From PALSA-600 sp963842335 (GTDB lineage: Bacteria; Actinomycetota; Thermoleophilia; Gaiellales; Gaiellaceae), in assembly GCA_963842335.1 (NCBI GenBank), contig CAWJGF010000011.1, positions 124,001 to 188,000 on the forward strand: DNA of 64,000 nt, in the 5' to 3' direction. The notes below the pieces were generated by a model that ran no database searches, was not told the DNA's origin, and saw nothing but the letters and a program-made list of their open reading frames with translations. Positions 1-8,327 of the stretch are shown here, piece by piece (the first letter of the stretch is position 1; each line of letters opens with the position of its first letter). The position numbers and the translations under genes were made by a program.

Positions 1-297
1 GCCGTAGGCGTCGTAGCGGACAATCGACGTGTTCATGACGGTCGTGTCGACCCGGCGGTCGACCCGTGCGAGCCCGGCCGCCACCTCGTCGACTGCGCGA
101 TGCAGGTCGTCGATGCGGCCCTGGAGCGACACCGAGAAATCGACGAGATCCTTGCGGCCCCCGCCGACCAGCACACGCTGCGCGTCCCGGACCCGCCGAA
201 CCTTGACCCACGCCCACCAGGCAAGACCGAGAGCGATCGCACCCACGACCGCAGCTGCGATCGCCACGGCGAGCGCGGCTGTCGCCGAGATATGCAC
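1..297 (-). CDS. DUF4446 family protein, N-terminal 99 codons (truncated by window edge)
   Basis: The minus-strand frame opens with GTG at 297 and runs off the left edge. It encodes one N-terminal membrane helix (about residues 5-28, Ala/Val/Leu rich, ending AWWAW). A short basic stretch and a helical linker follow, with heptad-like content (GRIDDLHRAVDEVAAGLARV). The fragment ends in VRYDAYG, which matches the start of the conserved core of DUF4446 proteins, usually about 160-170 aa. The stop of the next minus-strand gene lies at 299-301, so the two are head-to-tail with almost no gap and probably co-transcribed. Function of the family is unknown. Family assignment rests on the membrane-helix/linker/VRYDA pattern and is fairly secure; the catalytic or binding part is outside the window. 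Confidence 0.7.
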   Translation of the reverse strand, partial: MHISATAALAVAIAAAVVGAIALGLAWWAWVKVRRVRDAQRVLVGGGRKDLVDFSVSLQGRIDDLHRAVDEVAAGLARVDRRVDTTVMNTSIVRYDAYG

Positions 298-298
298 G

Positions 299-1447
299 CT
301 ACGGCAGAGAGAAGATCGCGGGGAAGCTGGCCTTGTTGTTGTCGGTGTTGTGCTCGCCCGGCACCGGTGCGACGTCGACGAGAATCTGGGTCTTCTGCGC
401 GAACGGGACGGTTCCGAGATCCGAGAAGGTCACCGACTTCTCTTGCCCCGGATTGATCAGGTCAACCGTCTTCGTCCGCACGATCGCGCCCTGGGTCTTC
501 TGAATCGTCAGCGTCACCTTGATGCCGACCTCCTGCGAGTCCCCCGAGTCGGCGATCGTCACGACGAACGCGAGGTCGGTCGTGGCCGTGATCGTGTTCT
601 CGGTCGTCGTCGACAGCGTCTGGTTGCCCGGCTGCGCCTTCACATCGACGATGTTCGTGCCGTGAATGCCCGTCGGCGTGCCGCCCGTCGACGCGCCGCG
701 CAAGCGCGTGAGGAGCAGCGCCATCGAGCGTTCGGTCATCAGGTCGCGGTTCGCGACGAAGTTCGAGTCGGGCACCGAGACGCCGGTGATCCCTTCATGC
801 ACCAGGATCACCCTTGTCGGCTCCTTGAAGAGGTCGTCCCACACGACATCACTTGCGACCAGCCGGTCGCCTTGCTGTGAGAGCACCTGCGCCTCGCCGA
901 CGCCCTTCGAGGTGGGGTTGGCGGCGAACGTTGCGGCCAGGCCCTGCACGCCGCTGACGCGTAGCTGCAACGCCTCGATCATGCGACCCTGCGTGTCGCG
1001 CAAGGGACCGGGCGCGCTCAGCTCTGTCGCGGCCGTGACGTTCTGCCGCTCTTGCTCGGCGAGGCCGTTCAACGTCCGGGCGAGCGACGGCGCCTTGGCC
1101 GCCGGTGTGACGAGCGCATTCGAGACCGCCGTCCCGTTGGCCTGGGAGCTCGCGGCGATCGTGGCGACCTTGCTCATGTAGTGCTGGTACGTGTCGTGCT
1201 TCGAAGTCGACGCGCACGACTGCAGGAGCAGCCCGAAGAAGACGAGGACCGCCACGATGATCGCGATGAGGGCGAGGAGCCGCAGGAGCGGCGTCAGCCC
1301 CTGCGCCGGGCCGGCGGGGCGGCGAGGCCTGCCGCCACGGCCGCCGCGCCGCGGCATGCGCACGCGCGAGGTCGGCTGCGCCTCGGTGGTGGCTGGCTCG
1401 TCCTCGAAGAAGTCGAACTGGATGTCGTCGTCGTCGCGCGGGGCCAT
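299..1447 (-). CDS. Membrane-anchored exported protein with C-terminal CARDB-like domain
   Basis: A 382-aa protein starting at ATG 1447. Residues 1-50 are cytoplasmic: an acidic DDDDIQFDFFEDE patch, then an Arg/Gly-rich stretch. One membrane helix (about 53-77, LLRLLALIAIIVAVLVFFGLL) is followed by Cys, and the rest is predicted outside. The middle part is a helical segment (TYQHYMSKVATIAASSQ onward). The last 110 residues form a beta-rich module with a CARDB-like pattern, including GQEKSVTFSDL and VPGEHNTDNNKASFPAIFSL. It is encoded immediately upstream of the DUF4446 gene and divergent from the kinase at 1518. No enzyme motif is visible. The location beside the FHA/PASTA-kinase cluster suggests an envelope role, but that is inference. 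A possible -10 hexamer TAGATT lies 9 nt upstream of the ATG. Confidence 0.7.
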   Translation of the reverse strand: MAPRDDDDIQFDFFEDEPATTEAQPTSRVRMPRRGGRGGRPRRPAGPAQGLTPLLRLLALIAIIVAVLVFFGLLLQSCASTSKHDTYQHYMSKVATIAASSQANGTAVSNALVTPAAKAPSLARTLNGLAEQERQNVTAATELSAPGPLRDTQGRMIEALQLRVSGVQGLAATFAANPTSKGVGEAQVLSQQGDRLVASDVVWDDLFKEPTRVILVHEGITGVSVPDSNFVANRDLMTERSMALLLTRLRGASTGGTPTGIHGTNIVDVKAQPGNQTLSTTTENTITATTDLAFVVTIADSGDSQEVGIKVTLTIQKTQGAIVRTKTVDLINPGQEKSVTFSDLGTVPFAQKTQILVDVAPVPGEHNTDNNKASFPAIFSLP

Positions 1448-1456
1448 TCGGGGTCG

Positions 1457-1462
1457 AATCTA
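1457..1462 (-). promoter_or_regulatory. Candidate -10 hexamer TAGATT for the gene starting at 1447
   Basis: TAGATT on the minus strand ends 9 nt before the ATG at 1447. The spacing fits a leaderless or nearly leaderless transcript, a pattern repeated at other starts in this window. No clear -35 is seen. Confidence 0.35.
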
Positions 1463-1517
1463 CCGCGTTGCCCGGTCGGAGCAGGGATTCAGATGGCGGC
1501 AACGTACAACCCATGCA

Positions 1518-3170
1518 GTGTCCTCGGCCGCGCTCGCGAACGACCTCTTCCTCGGCCGATACCGGCCGCTGCGGCCCCTGGGCTCGGGAGGAATGGGCCA
1601 CGTCTGGCTCGCGCGCGACGAAAAAAGCGGCCTCGACGTGGCGCTGAAGATCGTCGCCCGCGAGGGCAAGGCGGGCCACCGGGCCGAGCGCGAGGCGCGC
1701 GCCGCCGCCGCCCTGCGGCACAAGCACTGCCAGCGGATCCTCTCGCTCGCGCGCGACCCCGGACACGTCTACATCGCCTACGAATACATCCCCGGCCGAA
1801 CGCTCCGCGAGGCAATGCGCGCCGGGGAGCTCGACGACCGCGGTGCGATCGAAGCTGCCGCGCAGATCGCTGAGGCGCTGGCGCACGCTCACGGCAAGGG
1901 AATCGTCCATCGCGACGTGAAGCCTTCGAACGTGCTGCTCGCCGAATCGCCGGAGATCGACGTCCGGCTACTCGACTTCGGGCTCGCCCAGATGGCCGAG
2001 TTCGACACTCTCACCGCGCTCGGCGACATCCCGGGAACCCTCGCCTATATCTCCCCCGAACGGCTGCACGGGCTGACCGCGACGAGCGCCGCCGACATCT
2101 GGGGTCTCGGGGTGCTCCTCTGGGAGGCACTCGCGGGCGAGCACCCGTTCTGGGGCGGCGACATGGTCGAGACGTCGCGACGGATCCAGGCGGGGTCGCC
2201 ACCGCTCGAGTCGCTCCGGCCCGACCTGCCCCAACATCTCCTCGACACGGTCGGGGGCGCGCTGGTCAGCAATCCGCAGCGACGCCCGAGCGCCGGCCGC
2301 CTGGCGCAGGACCTGCGCTCGCTCCCGAAGCGCCGCCGAGCGAAGCTGCGTGGCTCGAACAGAGGCGGCTCCAGCGGGGGCGGCTCGATGACCGGCACCT
2401 CGACCTTCGCCGGCCCGGCCCGTATTTCCAGTGCCCTCGTCACGGAGCGGCTGCTCCCCGGCGCGCTGGCGGGGCTCGCCACCGGCTGGGTCGCAATCCG
2501 CTTGCCGTTCTATCCGGCGCAGTGGCCGTTCGGGCTCGCCGCCGCAGGGGCCGCACTGGGATTCGCCGCGCCCCGGGCCGGTCTCCTCTTCGCCCTGACG
2601 GTCGCATTCTTCCCCCTCGCGAACATCTCGACGGGGCTGGCGCTCGTCTACGCGGTGCTCGCCGCCGGCTGGGCCGCGGTCACCTGGAAGGACGCCCGGG
2701 CCGGCCTGCTCCTCGCCATCGGCCCGCTGCTCGCGCCGGTCGCCGCGCTCGCGCTCGTGCCGCTGGCGGCCCAGCTCGCCCGCGGGCGGGCCCGCCGCGC
2801 GGTAACCGCCGCAGCCGCAGTGCTGCTGGCCGCGGTGATCGCCGGGTTGCGGCGGGCGCCGCTTCCGTTCGACGGCTCGATGCCCCCGCTCGGCCTCGGC
2901 GTCGCCGGCTCGACCCGCCCGTCCGCCGTGGCACACGCGATTTCGACGCAGCTCGGCGCTCACCCCGTCCTCCTCATCGAGGCGGCCGTCCTGGCCGCCG
3001 CAGCCGCTCTGCTGCCACACGTCCGTCGCCGAGGGCCCTGGCCGGCAGCGGTCTTCGGCGCCGCGCTGCTCGCGGGGACGGCCCTGGCGGCTCCCGCAGC
3101 CGCGGTGCTGCCGCTGATCGCGGCCGCGTGGGCGACAGCCGCCGCCCTGGCCCTCGAACCGCGTCTTTAG
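1518..3170 (+). CDS. Ser/Thr protein kinase fused to a multi-pass membrane domain (PknA position)
   Basis: A 550-aa protein. GTG 1518 is the last plausible start before the kinase glycine loop. The kinase domain spans about residues 13-275: Gly-rich loop GSGGMG (22-27), invariant Lys in VALK (44), HRDVKPSN (Asp133) and DFG (153-155). It is followed by a Gly/Ser linker (KLRGSNRGGSSGGGS). About residues 310-550 hold six to eight hydrophobic segments and no PASTA or other sensor domain. Most actinobacterial kinases of this group have a single membrane pass, so this architecture is unusual. It heads the fhaA-fhaB-pstP-rodA-pbpA-pknB run and takes the place pknA has in mycobacteria, although there pknA sits beside pknB. 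All catalytic residues are present, so activity is expected. The role in wall synthesis control is inferred from context. Confidence 0.85.
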   Translation: MSSAALANDLFLGRYRPLRPLGSGGMGHVWLARDEKSGLDVALKIVAREGKAGHRAEREARAAAALRHKHCQRILSLARDPGHVYIAYEYIPGRTLREAMRAGELDDRGAIEAAAQIAEALAHAHGKGIVHRDVKPSNVLLAESPEIDVRLLDFGLAQMAEFDTLTALGDIPGTLAYISPERLHGLTATSAADIWGLGVLLWEALAGEHPFWGGDMVETSRRIQAGSPPLESLRPDLPQHLLDTVGGALVSNPQRRPSAGRLAQDLRSLPKRRRAKLRGSNRGGSSGGGSMTGTSTFAGPARISSALVTERLLPGALAGLATGWVAIRLPFYPAQWPFGLAAAGAALGFAAPRAGLLFALTVAFFPLANISTGLALVYAVLAAGWAAVTWKDARAGLLLAIGPLLAPVAALALVPLAAQLARGRARRAVTAAAAVLLAAVIAGLRRAPLPFDGSMPPLGLGVAGSTRPSAVAHAISTQLGAHPVLLIEAAVLAAAAALLPHVRRRGPWPAAVFGAALLAGTALAAPAAAVLPLIAAAWATAAALALEPRL

Positions 3171-3202
3171 ACTGGCCGCAGCCGGGTACGCCCTGGCCGC
3201 CT

Positions 3203-3979
3203 ATGTCGGTCCTCCGCAATATCGAATCCAAGCTCGAGTCGCTCTTCGAGGGCGTCTTCGGCCGCGCGTTCCGGACCAACGTCCAGCCGGTCGAGCTGGC
3301 CCGCAAGCTCATCAAGGAGATGGACGACCACCGCAACATCTCGGTGTCACGCGTCTATGTGCCGAACGAGTACACGATCTTCCTCTCCCCTGGGGATCGC
3401 GAGCAGTTCTCGAGCTACGAAGCCCAGCTGAAGGACGAGCTGCAGGAATACCTCGCCGAGCACGCCCGCCGCGAGAGCTACGTCATGCTCTCGGCGCCCA
3501 GGGTCGAGCTCGATACCGACGACGACCTCGACGTCGGGGTGTTCGGCATCGCCACGCGGATGGTGCAGACCGGCAAACGGCAGGCCGACGAGCCGCGAAG
3601 CCAGGCGGAGCCCGGCGCGACGATGGTCTACAAGCCCTCTGCCGCCGTCCCGCAGCCGACCGAGGCCGCCTCGGCGGTCGAGCTCGGGATCGAGCGGGAA
3701 ATCGCTGTCCTCGCCTGGGACGGCCAGCGGCACGAGATCAAAGCCCGCCGGGTCGTACTCGGCCGATCGAAGGACGCCGACCTGCAGCTCTCCGACCCGA
3801 ACGCCTCGCGCCGCCACGCAGAGCTGCGGCAGGAAGGCGCGACCTATTGGCTGATCGACCTCGATTCGACCAACGGCGTCGAGGTCAAGGGGAAACGGGT
3901 GAAGCGCGTGAAGCTCGAGGACGGCACGCGGTTCACGATCGGCTCGACTGAGATCACCTTCACGCGGGAGACCGTTTAG
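3203..3979 (+). CDS. fhaA: FHA domain protein with FhaA N-terminal domain (DUF3662)
   Basis: A 258-aa cytoplasmic protein starting at ATG 3203, 30 nt after the kinase stop. Residues 1-125 form the DUF3662/FhaA N-terminal domain (MSVLRNIESKLESLFEGVF, QPVELARKLIKEMDDH, VSRVYVPNEYTIFLSP). A linker follows, with an ATMVYKPS segment that could be a phosphothreonine site. About residues 165-258 are a canonical FHA domain: VVLGRSKDADLQLSD, ASRRHAEL and DLDSTNGVEVKG. In mycobacteria FhaA binds phosphorylated partners such as the MviN/MurJ pseudokinase and modulates peptidoglycan synthesis. Conservation of the pThr-binding residues (Arg in GRS, Ser in SRRH, Asn in STNG) supports the same activity here. 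Confidence 0.93.
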   Translation: MSVLRNIESKLESLFEGVFGRAFRTNVQPVELARKLIKEMDDHRNISVSRVYVPNEYTIFLSPGDREQFSSYEAQLKDELQEYLAEHARRESYVMLSAPRVELDTDDDLDVGVFGIATRMVQTGKRQADEPRSQAEPGATMVYKPSAAVPQPTEAASAVELGIEREIAVLAWDGQRHEIKARRVVLGRSKDADLQLSDPNASRRHAELRQEGATYWLIDLDSTNGVEVKGKRVKRVKLEDGTRFTIGSTEITFTRETV

Positions 3980-3980
3980 C

Positions 3981-4469
3981 GTGCTCGCGTCGGCGCAGGT
4001 CGAGACGACGCTCGTCTTCCTGAAGATCGGCTTCCTCGTGCTTCTCTACCTCTTCATCTGGCGGATCGTGCGGTCTGCGGCGCGCGACCTGCGACTGCCC
4101 CAGGAGTCGATGATCCTCGCGCCGCAGCAGGCGGCAGCCGCCGGGTTCCTGCCGCAGCCCTCGGCCCGCGAACTGGGTCATCTGGTGGTGTTGACGAGTC
4201 CTGTCCTCTCGGACGGCGAGACCTTCACGCTCGACTCCCACCCGCTGACGATCGGCCGTGGCTCGAACAACGACGTCGCCCTGCAGGCAGACGAGTACGC
4301 CTCGACGAGGCATGCGCGGTTCGAGCCTCGGCGCGACGGCGTCTGGATCGAGGACATCGGCTCGACCAACGGGACGTTCGTGAACGGGATCCGGCTGACG
4401 CGGGAGCGCAAGCTGACGCCAGGTGACGTCGTGCGGATCGGCGAGACCGATCTGAGGTTCGAGCCGTGA
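3981..4469 (+). CDS. fhaB: Membrane-anchored FHA domain protein (FhaB/FipA-like)
   Basis: A 162-aa protein starting at GTG 3981, directly after the fhaA stop. It has an N-terminal membrane helix (about residues 9-28, VFLKIGFLVLLYLFIW), a linker, and a C-terminal FHA domain (about 75-160). The FHA domain shows LTIGRGSNNDVAL, STRHARFEP, EDIGSTNGTFVNG and LTPGDVVRIGETDLRFEP. This is the usual size and layout of FhaB, which links kinase signalling to division in mycobacteria. Its end overlaps the start of the PP2C gene by 4 nt (ATGA), indicating translational coupling. The pThr-binding residues are intact. Confidence 0.92.
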   Translation: MLASAQVETTLVFLKIGFLVLLYLFIWRIVRSAARDLRLPQESMILAPQQAAAAGFLPQPSARELGHLVVLTSPVLSDGETFTLDSHPLTIGRGSNNDVALQADEYASTRHARFEPRRDGVWIEDIGSTNGTFVNGIRLTRERKLTPGDVVRIGETDLRFEP

Positions 4470-5518
4470 AGCTCGGCAGGCACGCGAGCCGCACCGATCC
4501 GGGTCGCAAGCGGCGTCACAACGAAGACTCGTTCGTCGTGCAGCCGCCGCTATTTGCGATCGCCGACGGGATGGGAGGCGCACAGGCCGGCGAGATCGCC
4601 TCTGCCCTCGCCGCCGGCGCGCTCAGCGAAGCGAACGCAAACGGCGGCGGCGGCGAGTCGCGCGTCACGGAGCTGATCCAGGAGGCAAATCGCCGCGTCC
4701 ACGAACGGGCCTCAACCGACCCGTCGACGAGCGGCATGGGGACGACCGTCACGGTCGCGCTCGTCGAGAGTGATGGGAGCATCACGATCGGCCACGTCGG
4801 CGACTCGCGCGCGTACAGGCTGCGCGGCGGCCGGCTCGAGCAGATCACCGACGACCACTCGCTCGTCGCCGAGCTCGTCCGGCGCGGTGAGCTGTCGGCC
4901 GAGGAGGCCGAGGTACACCCGCAGCGGTCCGTGATCACGCGGGCGCTCGGCACGGACCCGGACGTCGACGTCGACGCATTCTCGGTGCAGCCGAAGCCCG
5001 GCGACCTCTATCTGCTGTGTTCCGACGGATTGTCCGACATGGTCGCCGCAGAGGTGATCGAAGAGATCATGCGCGAGTATCGCGAGGACCTCGACGCCGC
5101 TGCGCGCGCCCTCGTCCGCGCGGCGAACCGCGGCGGCGGCGACGACAACATCACCGCCGTGTTGTTCGAGATCGTCGACGGCGACGCACCGAGCAGCGGC
5201 CCGCTGAGCGGCGAGCCGGACGAGCGCACCCGCGAGCTGCCTGTAATCGCCCACGACGAGGAAGACACGCTCCATCCCGAGGATCTCGTCGCCCCTCCTC
5301 CCTCCGCGGTCGACACGATGGTCGTGCCACCGGCCGCGGTCGAGGCAGCTTTCCCCTCCGACTCCGCCTCCGCCGCGGGCCTGGAACCCGCGGACGCAGG
5401 GCCGTCTGAAGCAGCGGCGCCTGAAGCAGGGTTGGGACGTCGCCTGCTTGCGCTGCTCGTGATCGCGGTGCTCGTCGCCGTGATCGTCGTGCTCGTCTGG
5501 TGGGGGCTTGCCCGCTGA
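4466..5518 (+). CDS. pstP: PP2C-family Ser/Thr protein phosphatase (PstP/Stp)
   Basis: A 350-aa protein with the PP2C catalytic domain at about residues 1-240. Metal-binding and catalytic motifs are all visible: RRHNEDSF, ADGMGGAQAGE, MGTTVTVAL, GHVGDSRAYRL, CSDGLSD and GGDDNITAVL. A Pro/Ala/acidic linker of about 75 residues follows, then one membrane helix (ALLVIAVLVAVIVVLVWWG) at the very C-terminus. PstP of mycobacteria has the same cytoplasmic phosphatase and single helix but continues into an extracellular part that is lacking here. It dephosphorylates the kinases and FHA partners encoded around it. It is coupled to fhaB (ATGA overlap) and overlaps the rodA start by 19 nt. Confidence 0.95.
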   Translation: MKLGRHASRTDPGRKRRHNEDSFVVQPPLFAIADGMGGAQAGEIASALAAGALSEANANGGGGESRVTELIQEANRRVHERASTDPSTSGMGTTVTVALVESDGSITIGHVGDSRAYRLRGGRLEQITDDHSLVAELVRRGELSAEEAEVHPQRSVITRALGTDPDVDVDAFSVQPKPGDLYLLCSDGLSDMVAAEVIEEIMREYREDLDAAARALVRAANRGGGDDNITAVLFEIVDGDAPSSGPLSGEPDERTRELPVIAHDEEDTLHPEDLVAPPPSAVDTMVVPPAAVEAAFPSDSASAAGLEPADAGPSEAAAPEAGLGRRLLALLVIAVLVAVIVVLVWWGLAR

Positions 5519-6810
5519 CGAACCGCAACAGAGAGCTTCTCTACCTCGGCGTCGTCGGTGTTCTCACCGGTATCGGCTTCGCATCCGTCTACATCGCGCG
5601 CCAGGCGGTCGTGAGCTGGGGGTCGCTCGGGTACGCGCTCTTCTTCTTCGCGCTCTACGTCGCCGCCCACCTCGTCGCGAGGGCGACGGTGCCGAACGCC
5701 GACCCGTACCTGCTGCCGATGGCCGGACTCCTCACGGCGGTCGGTGTCACGGAGATCTATCGCCTGGGGCCGAGCGACGCGTTCAAGCAAGGGCTCTGGA
5801 TCGTGATCGGCGTGGCTCTCTTCGCGCTCGCGCTGTTCGGCCTGCGCCGGGACTACCGCGTACTCGAGCAGTACAAGTATCTCTTCGGCATCTCCGCAAT
5901 CGTGCTGCTCTTCCTGCCACGGCTGCCCGGTCTCGGCACGACGGTGAACGGCGCGCGGCTCTGGGTGCACGTAGGCACGTTCACGTTCCAGCCCGGTGAG
6001 CTTGCCAAGATCTGCTTGATCGTCTTCCTCGCGGCGTATCTGCGTGAGAAGCGCGAGGTACTCGCCCAGGGACGTGCCAAGGACGTCGGCCCGTTGCTCG
6101 TGATCTGGGGCGGCACGATGCTGGTGCTCGCATCGTCGAACGACCTCGGCTCCGGGCTCCTCTACTTCGGGATCTTCCTGGCCATGCTGTACATCGCCAC
6201 CGCTCGGCTCTCGTTCGTGCTCGTCGGCGTCGCGCTCTTCCTTGTCGGCGGCTACGGCGCGTACGAGCACATCGGTCACGTCCACGAGCGGGTCACGATC
6301 TGGCTGCATCCGTGGACGACGCAGAAGGTGTTCTGCCCGTCGACCGGCGGGCTCGCCCTGCGCCAGGACTGCGAGAGCTACCAGCTCGTGAAGTCGCTCT
6401 ATTCGATCGGCAACGGGGGGTTCGGCGGCGCCGGCCTCGGCAAGGGCACGTTCACGAGCACGGACGGGCATTCGTTGATCCCATTCGTGAACAGCGACTT
6501 CATCTACTCGGCACTCGCGCAGGAGCTCGGCCTGATCGGCGTCGCCGCGCTGCTGCTCGTGTTCATGCTGTTCGTCGCACGCGGGATGAAGATCGCGCTG
6601 CAGGCCGACGACGGTTTCTCGAAGCTCCTCGCCGCAGGACTCACGTTCGGGTTCGCCTTCCAGACGTTCATCATCGTCGGCGGCGTGCTGCGCATCATCC
6701 CGCTGACGGGAATCACGCTGCCGTTCGTGTCGTACGGAGGATCGTCCGTGATCGCGAACTTCGTGCTGCTCGCAGGGCTCCTGCTCGTCTCGGACCGGGC
6801 GAACGCGTGA
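5500..6810 (+). CDS. rodA: FtsW/RodA/SpoVE-family peptidoglycan glycosyltransferase
   Basis: A 436-aa SEDS-family protein with about ten membrane helices, a lipid II polymerase that pairs with the class B PBP encoded next. GTG 5500 gives a 19-nt overlap with pstP. No later ATG, GTG or TTG precedes the first helix, although CTG at 5515 would make a 4-bp overlap. Family signatures include TVNGARLWVHVG, FQPGELAKICLIVF, DLGSGLLYFGIFLAMLY, FVNSDFIYSALAQELG and the C-terminal GITLPFVSYGGSS. The Asp in NDLGSG corresponds to the catalytic Asp region of RodA. Length and motifs are complete. Its stop overlaps the pbpA start (GTGA). Confidence 0.95.
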   Translation: MGACPLTNRNRELLYLGVVGVLTGIGFASVYIARQAVVSWGSLGYALFFFALYVAAHLVARATVPNADPYLLPMAGLLTAVGVTEIYRLGPSDAFKQGLWIVIGVALFALALFGLRRDYRVLEQYKYLFGISAIVLLFLPRLPGLGTTVNGARLWVHVGTFTFQPGELAKICLIVFLAAYLREKREVLAQGRAKDVGPLLVIWGGTMLVLASSNDLGSGLLYFGIFLAMLYIATARLSFVLVGVALFLVGGYGAYEHIGHVHERVTIWLHPWTTQKVFCPSTGGLALRQDCESYQLVKSLYSIGNGGFGGAGLGKGTFTSTDGHSLIPFVNSDFIYSALAQELGLIGVAALLLVFMLFVARGMKIALQADDGFSKLLAAGLTFGFAFQTFIIVGGVLRIIPLTGITLPFVSYGGSSVIANFVLLAGLLLVSDRANA

Positions 6811-8315
6811 ACAGGCAGATCTCCCGGATCGCGCTCGTGTCGCTGCTCCTGCTCTCGACGCTGATCGTCGCGACGACGTACTGGCAGGTCTGGGCGTCCG
6901 CCGGCCTGGCGGCGCGCCAGGACAACGCGATCGAGCGGGTTGCGCAGTTCAGGATCAGGCGCGGACTGATCTACGCGTCGGACGGGAAGACGGTGCTGGC
7001 GAAGAATGTGATCAAGAAGTCGGGCGGCCAGATCCTCTACTTCCGGACGTATCCCACGAACGGCTTCGCCTCACAGACGGTCGGCTACTCGACGCAGGGC
7101 CGATCGCGCGCGGGCATCGAGCGCCAGGAGAACGCCTACCTCACAGCGTCGAACGCGAACCTCGGCACGATCTGGGACAAGTTCGGTGAGCAGTTGAAGG
7201 GCGCGACGATCAAGGGCAACAACCTCGTGCTCAATCTGCGCGTCAACGCGCAACGGATTGCCGAGTCGGCGCTGCGCGGAAAGTGCGGGGCGGCGTTCGT
7301 CATGAATCCGAAGACGGGCGAGGTGTATGTCAGCGCGTCCTCGCCGACGTACAACCCGAACAAGATCGAGTCGGCGAACGGGTACGCGTCGATCATCCAC
7401 TCGCCGGCCGCCTGCCCCGGCTCGAGCTCGCCGCTCCTGAACCGTGCGACGTCCGGCCTCTACTCACCCGGATCGACGTTCAAGACCGTAACTGCGGCCG
7501 CTGCGCTCGACGATGGCGTCTACACCGAAAGCTCGCGCTTCGACGATCCCGGCTACTGCACCGAGTACGGGCAGAAGGTCTCGAACGCGCTCAACCCGGA
7601 CCAAACGGCGGAGAGCTACGGCAACGTCAGCTTCCTCGAGGCGTACGAGCACTCGATCAACGCCGTCTTCTGCAACATCGGGCAGAAGCTCGGAGCAAAG
7701 CGCGTGCTCGATGCCGCGAAGAAGTTCGGGTTCTACTCGACGCCGCCGATCGAACTGCCCTCGAGCGAGGTCGCGCCGAGCGGGCTCTACCGCTTCTCGA
7801 AGAAGGGTGTGACGCTCTACGACACGCCGGGTCTCGTCGACCCCGGACGCCTGGCCTTCGGGCAGGAGCACCTCCTCGCGACCCCGATGCAGATGGCAAT
7901 GGTCGCGGCCGCGGTTGCGAACAAAGGCACGATCATGCAGCCTCACCTCCTGAAGGTGGTCCGCAGCCCCACGGGCAAGCTCGTCACGCGGGTGCACCCG
8001 CAGGTCTGGAAGCAGGCGATGAAACCCCACACCGCTGCGATCCTCAACAAGTTCATGCAAGCGGTCGTCACCGGCGGCACGGGCCGCGCGGCCGCGATCC
8101 CCGGCGTCAAGGTCGCGGGCAAGACAGGCACCGCCGAAACGAGTCAGAGCCACGTCTACACGGCCTGGTTCATCTTCTTCGCCCCTGCTGACGACCCCGT
8201 GGTGGCCGGCGCCGTCGTGCTCGAGCACCAGCTGAACGGGTTCGGAGGCTCGGTGGCCGCCCCGATCGCCAAGCAGCTGATGCAGGCGATCCTGCCCGCC
8301 GCGTCGAAGAGTTAA
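6807..8315 (+). CDS. pbpA: Class B penicillin-binding protein (PbpA), transpeptidase
   Basis: A 502-aa protein; GTG 6807 overlaps the rodA TGA by 4 bp. It has an N-terminal membrane anchor (about residues 6-27) and then a PBP dimerization-like region (FRIRRGLIYASDGKTVLAKN). The transpeptidase domain has the three active-site motifs in order: SxxK as STFK (about residue 223), SxN as SIN in YEHSINAVF, and KTG in VAGKTGTAET. It cross-links peptidoglycan outside the membrane and is the cognate partner of the adjacent RodA. Size and domain order match actinobacterial PbpA. Nothing looks truncated. Confidence 0.95.
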   Translation: MNRQISRIALVSLLLLSTLIVATTYWQVWASAGLAARQDNAIERVAQFRIRRGLIYASDGKTVLAKNVIKKSGGQILYFRTYPTNGFASQTVGYSTQGRSRAGIERQENAYLTASNANLGTIWDKFGEQLKGATIKGNNLVLNLRVNAQRIAESALRGKCGAAFVMNPKTGEVYVSASSPTYNPNKIESANGYASIIHSPAACPGSSSPLLNRATSGLYSPGSTFKTVTAAAALDDGVYTESSRFDDPGYCTEYGQKVSNALNPDQTAESYGNVSFLEAYEHSINAVFCNIGQKLGAKRVLDAAKKFGFYSTPPIELPSSEVAPSGLYRFSKKGVTLYDTPGLVDPGRLAFGQEHLLATPMQMAMVAAAVANKGTIMQPHLLKVVRSPTGKLVTRVHPQVWKQAMKPHTAAILNKFMQAVVTGGTGRAAAIPGVKVAGKTGTAETSQSHVYTAWFIFFAPADDPVVAGAVVLEHQLNGFGGSVAAPIAKQLMQAILPAASKS

Positions 8316-8327
8316 AGCCGGCCTCGT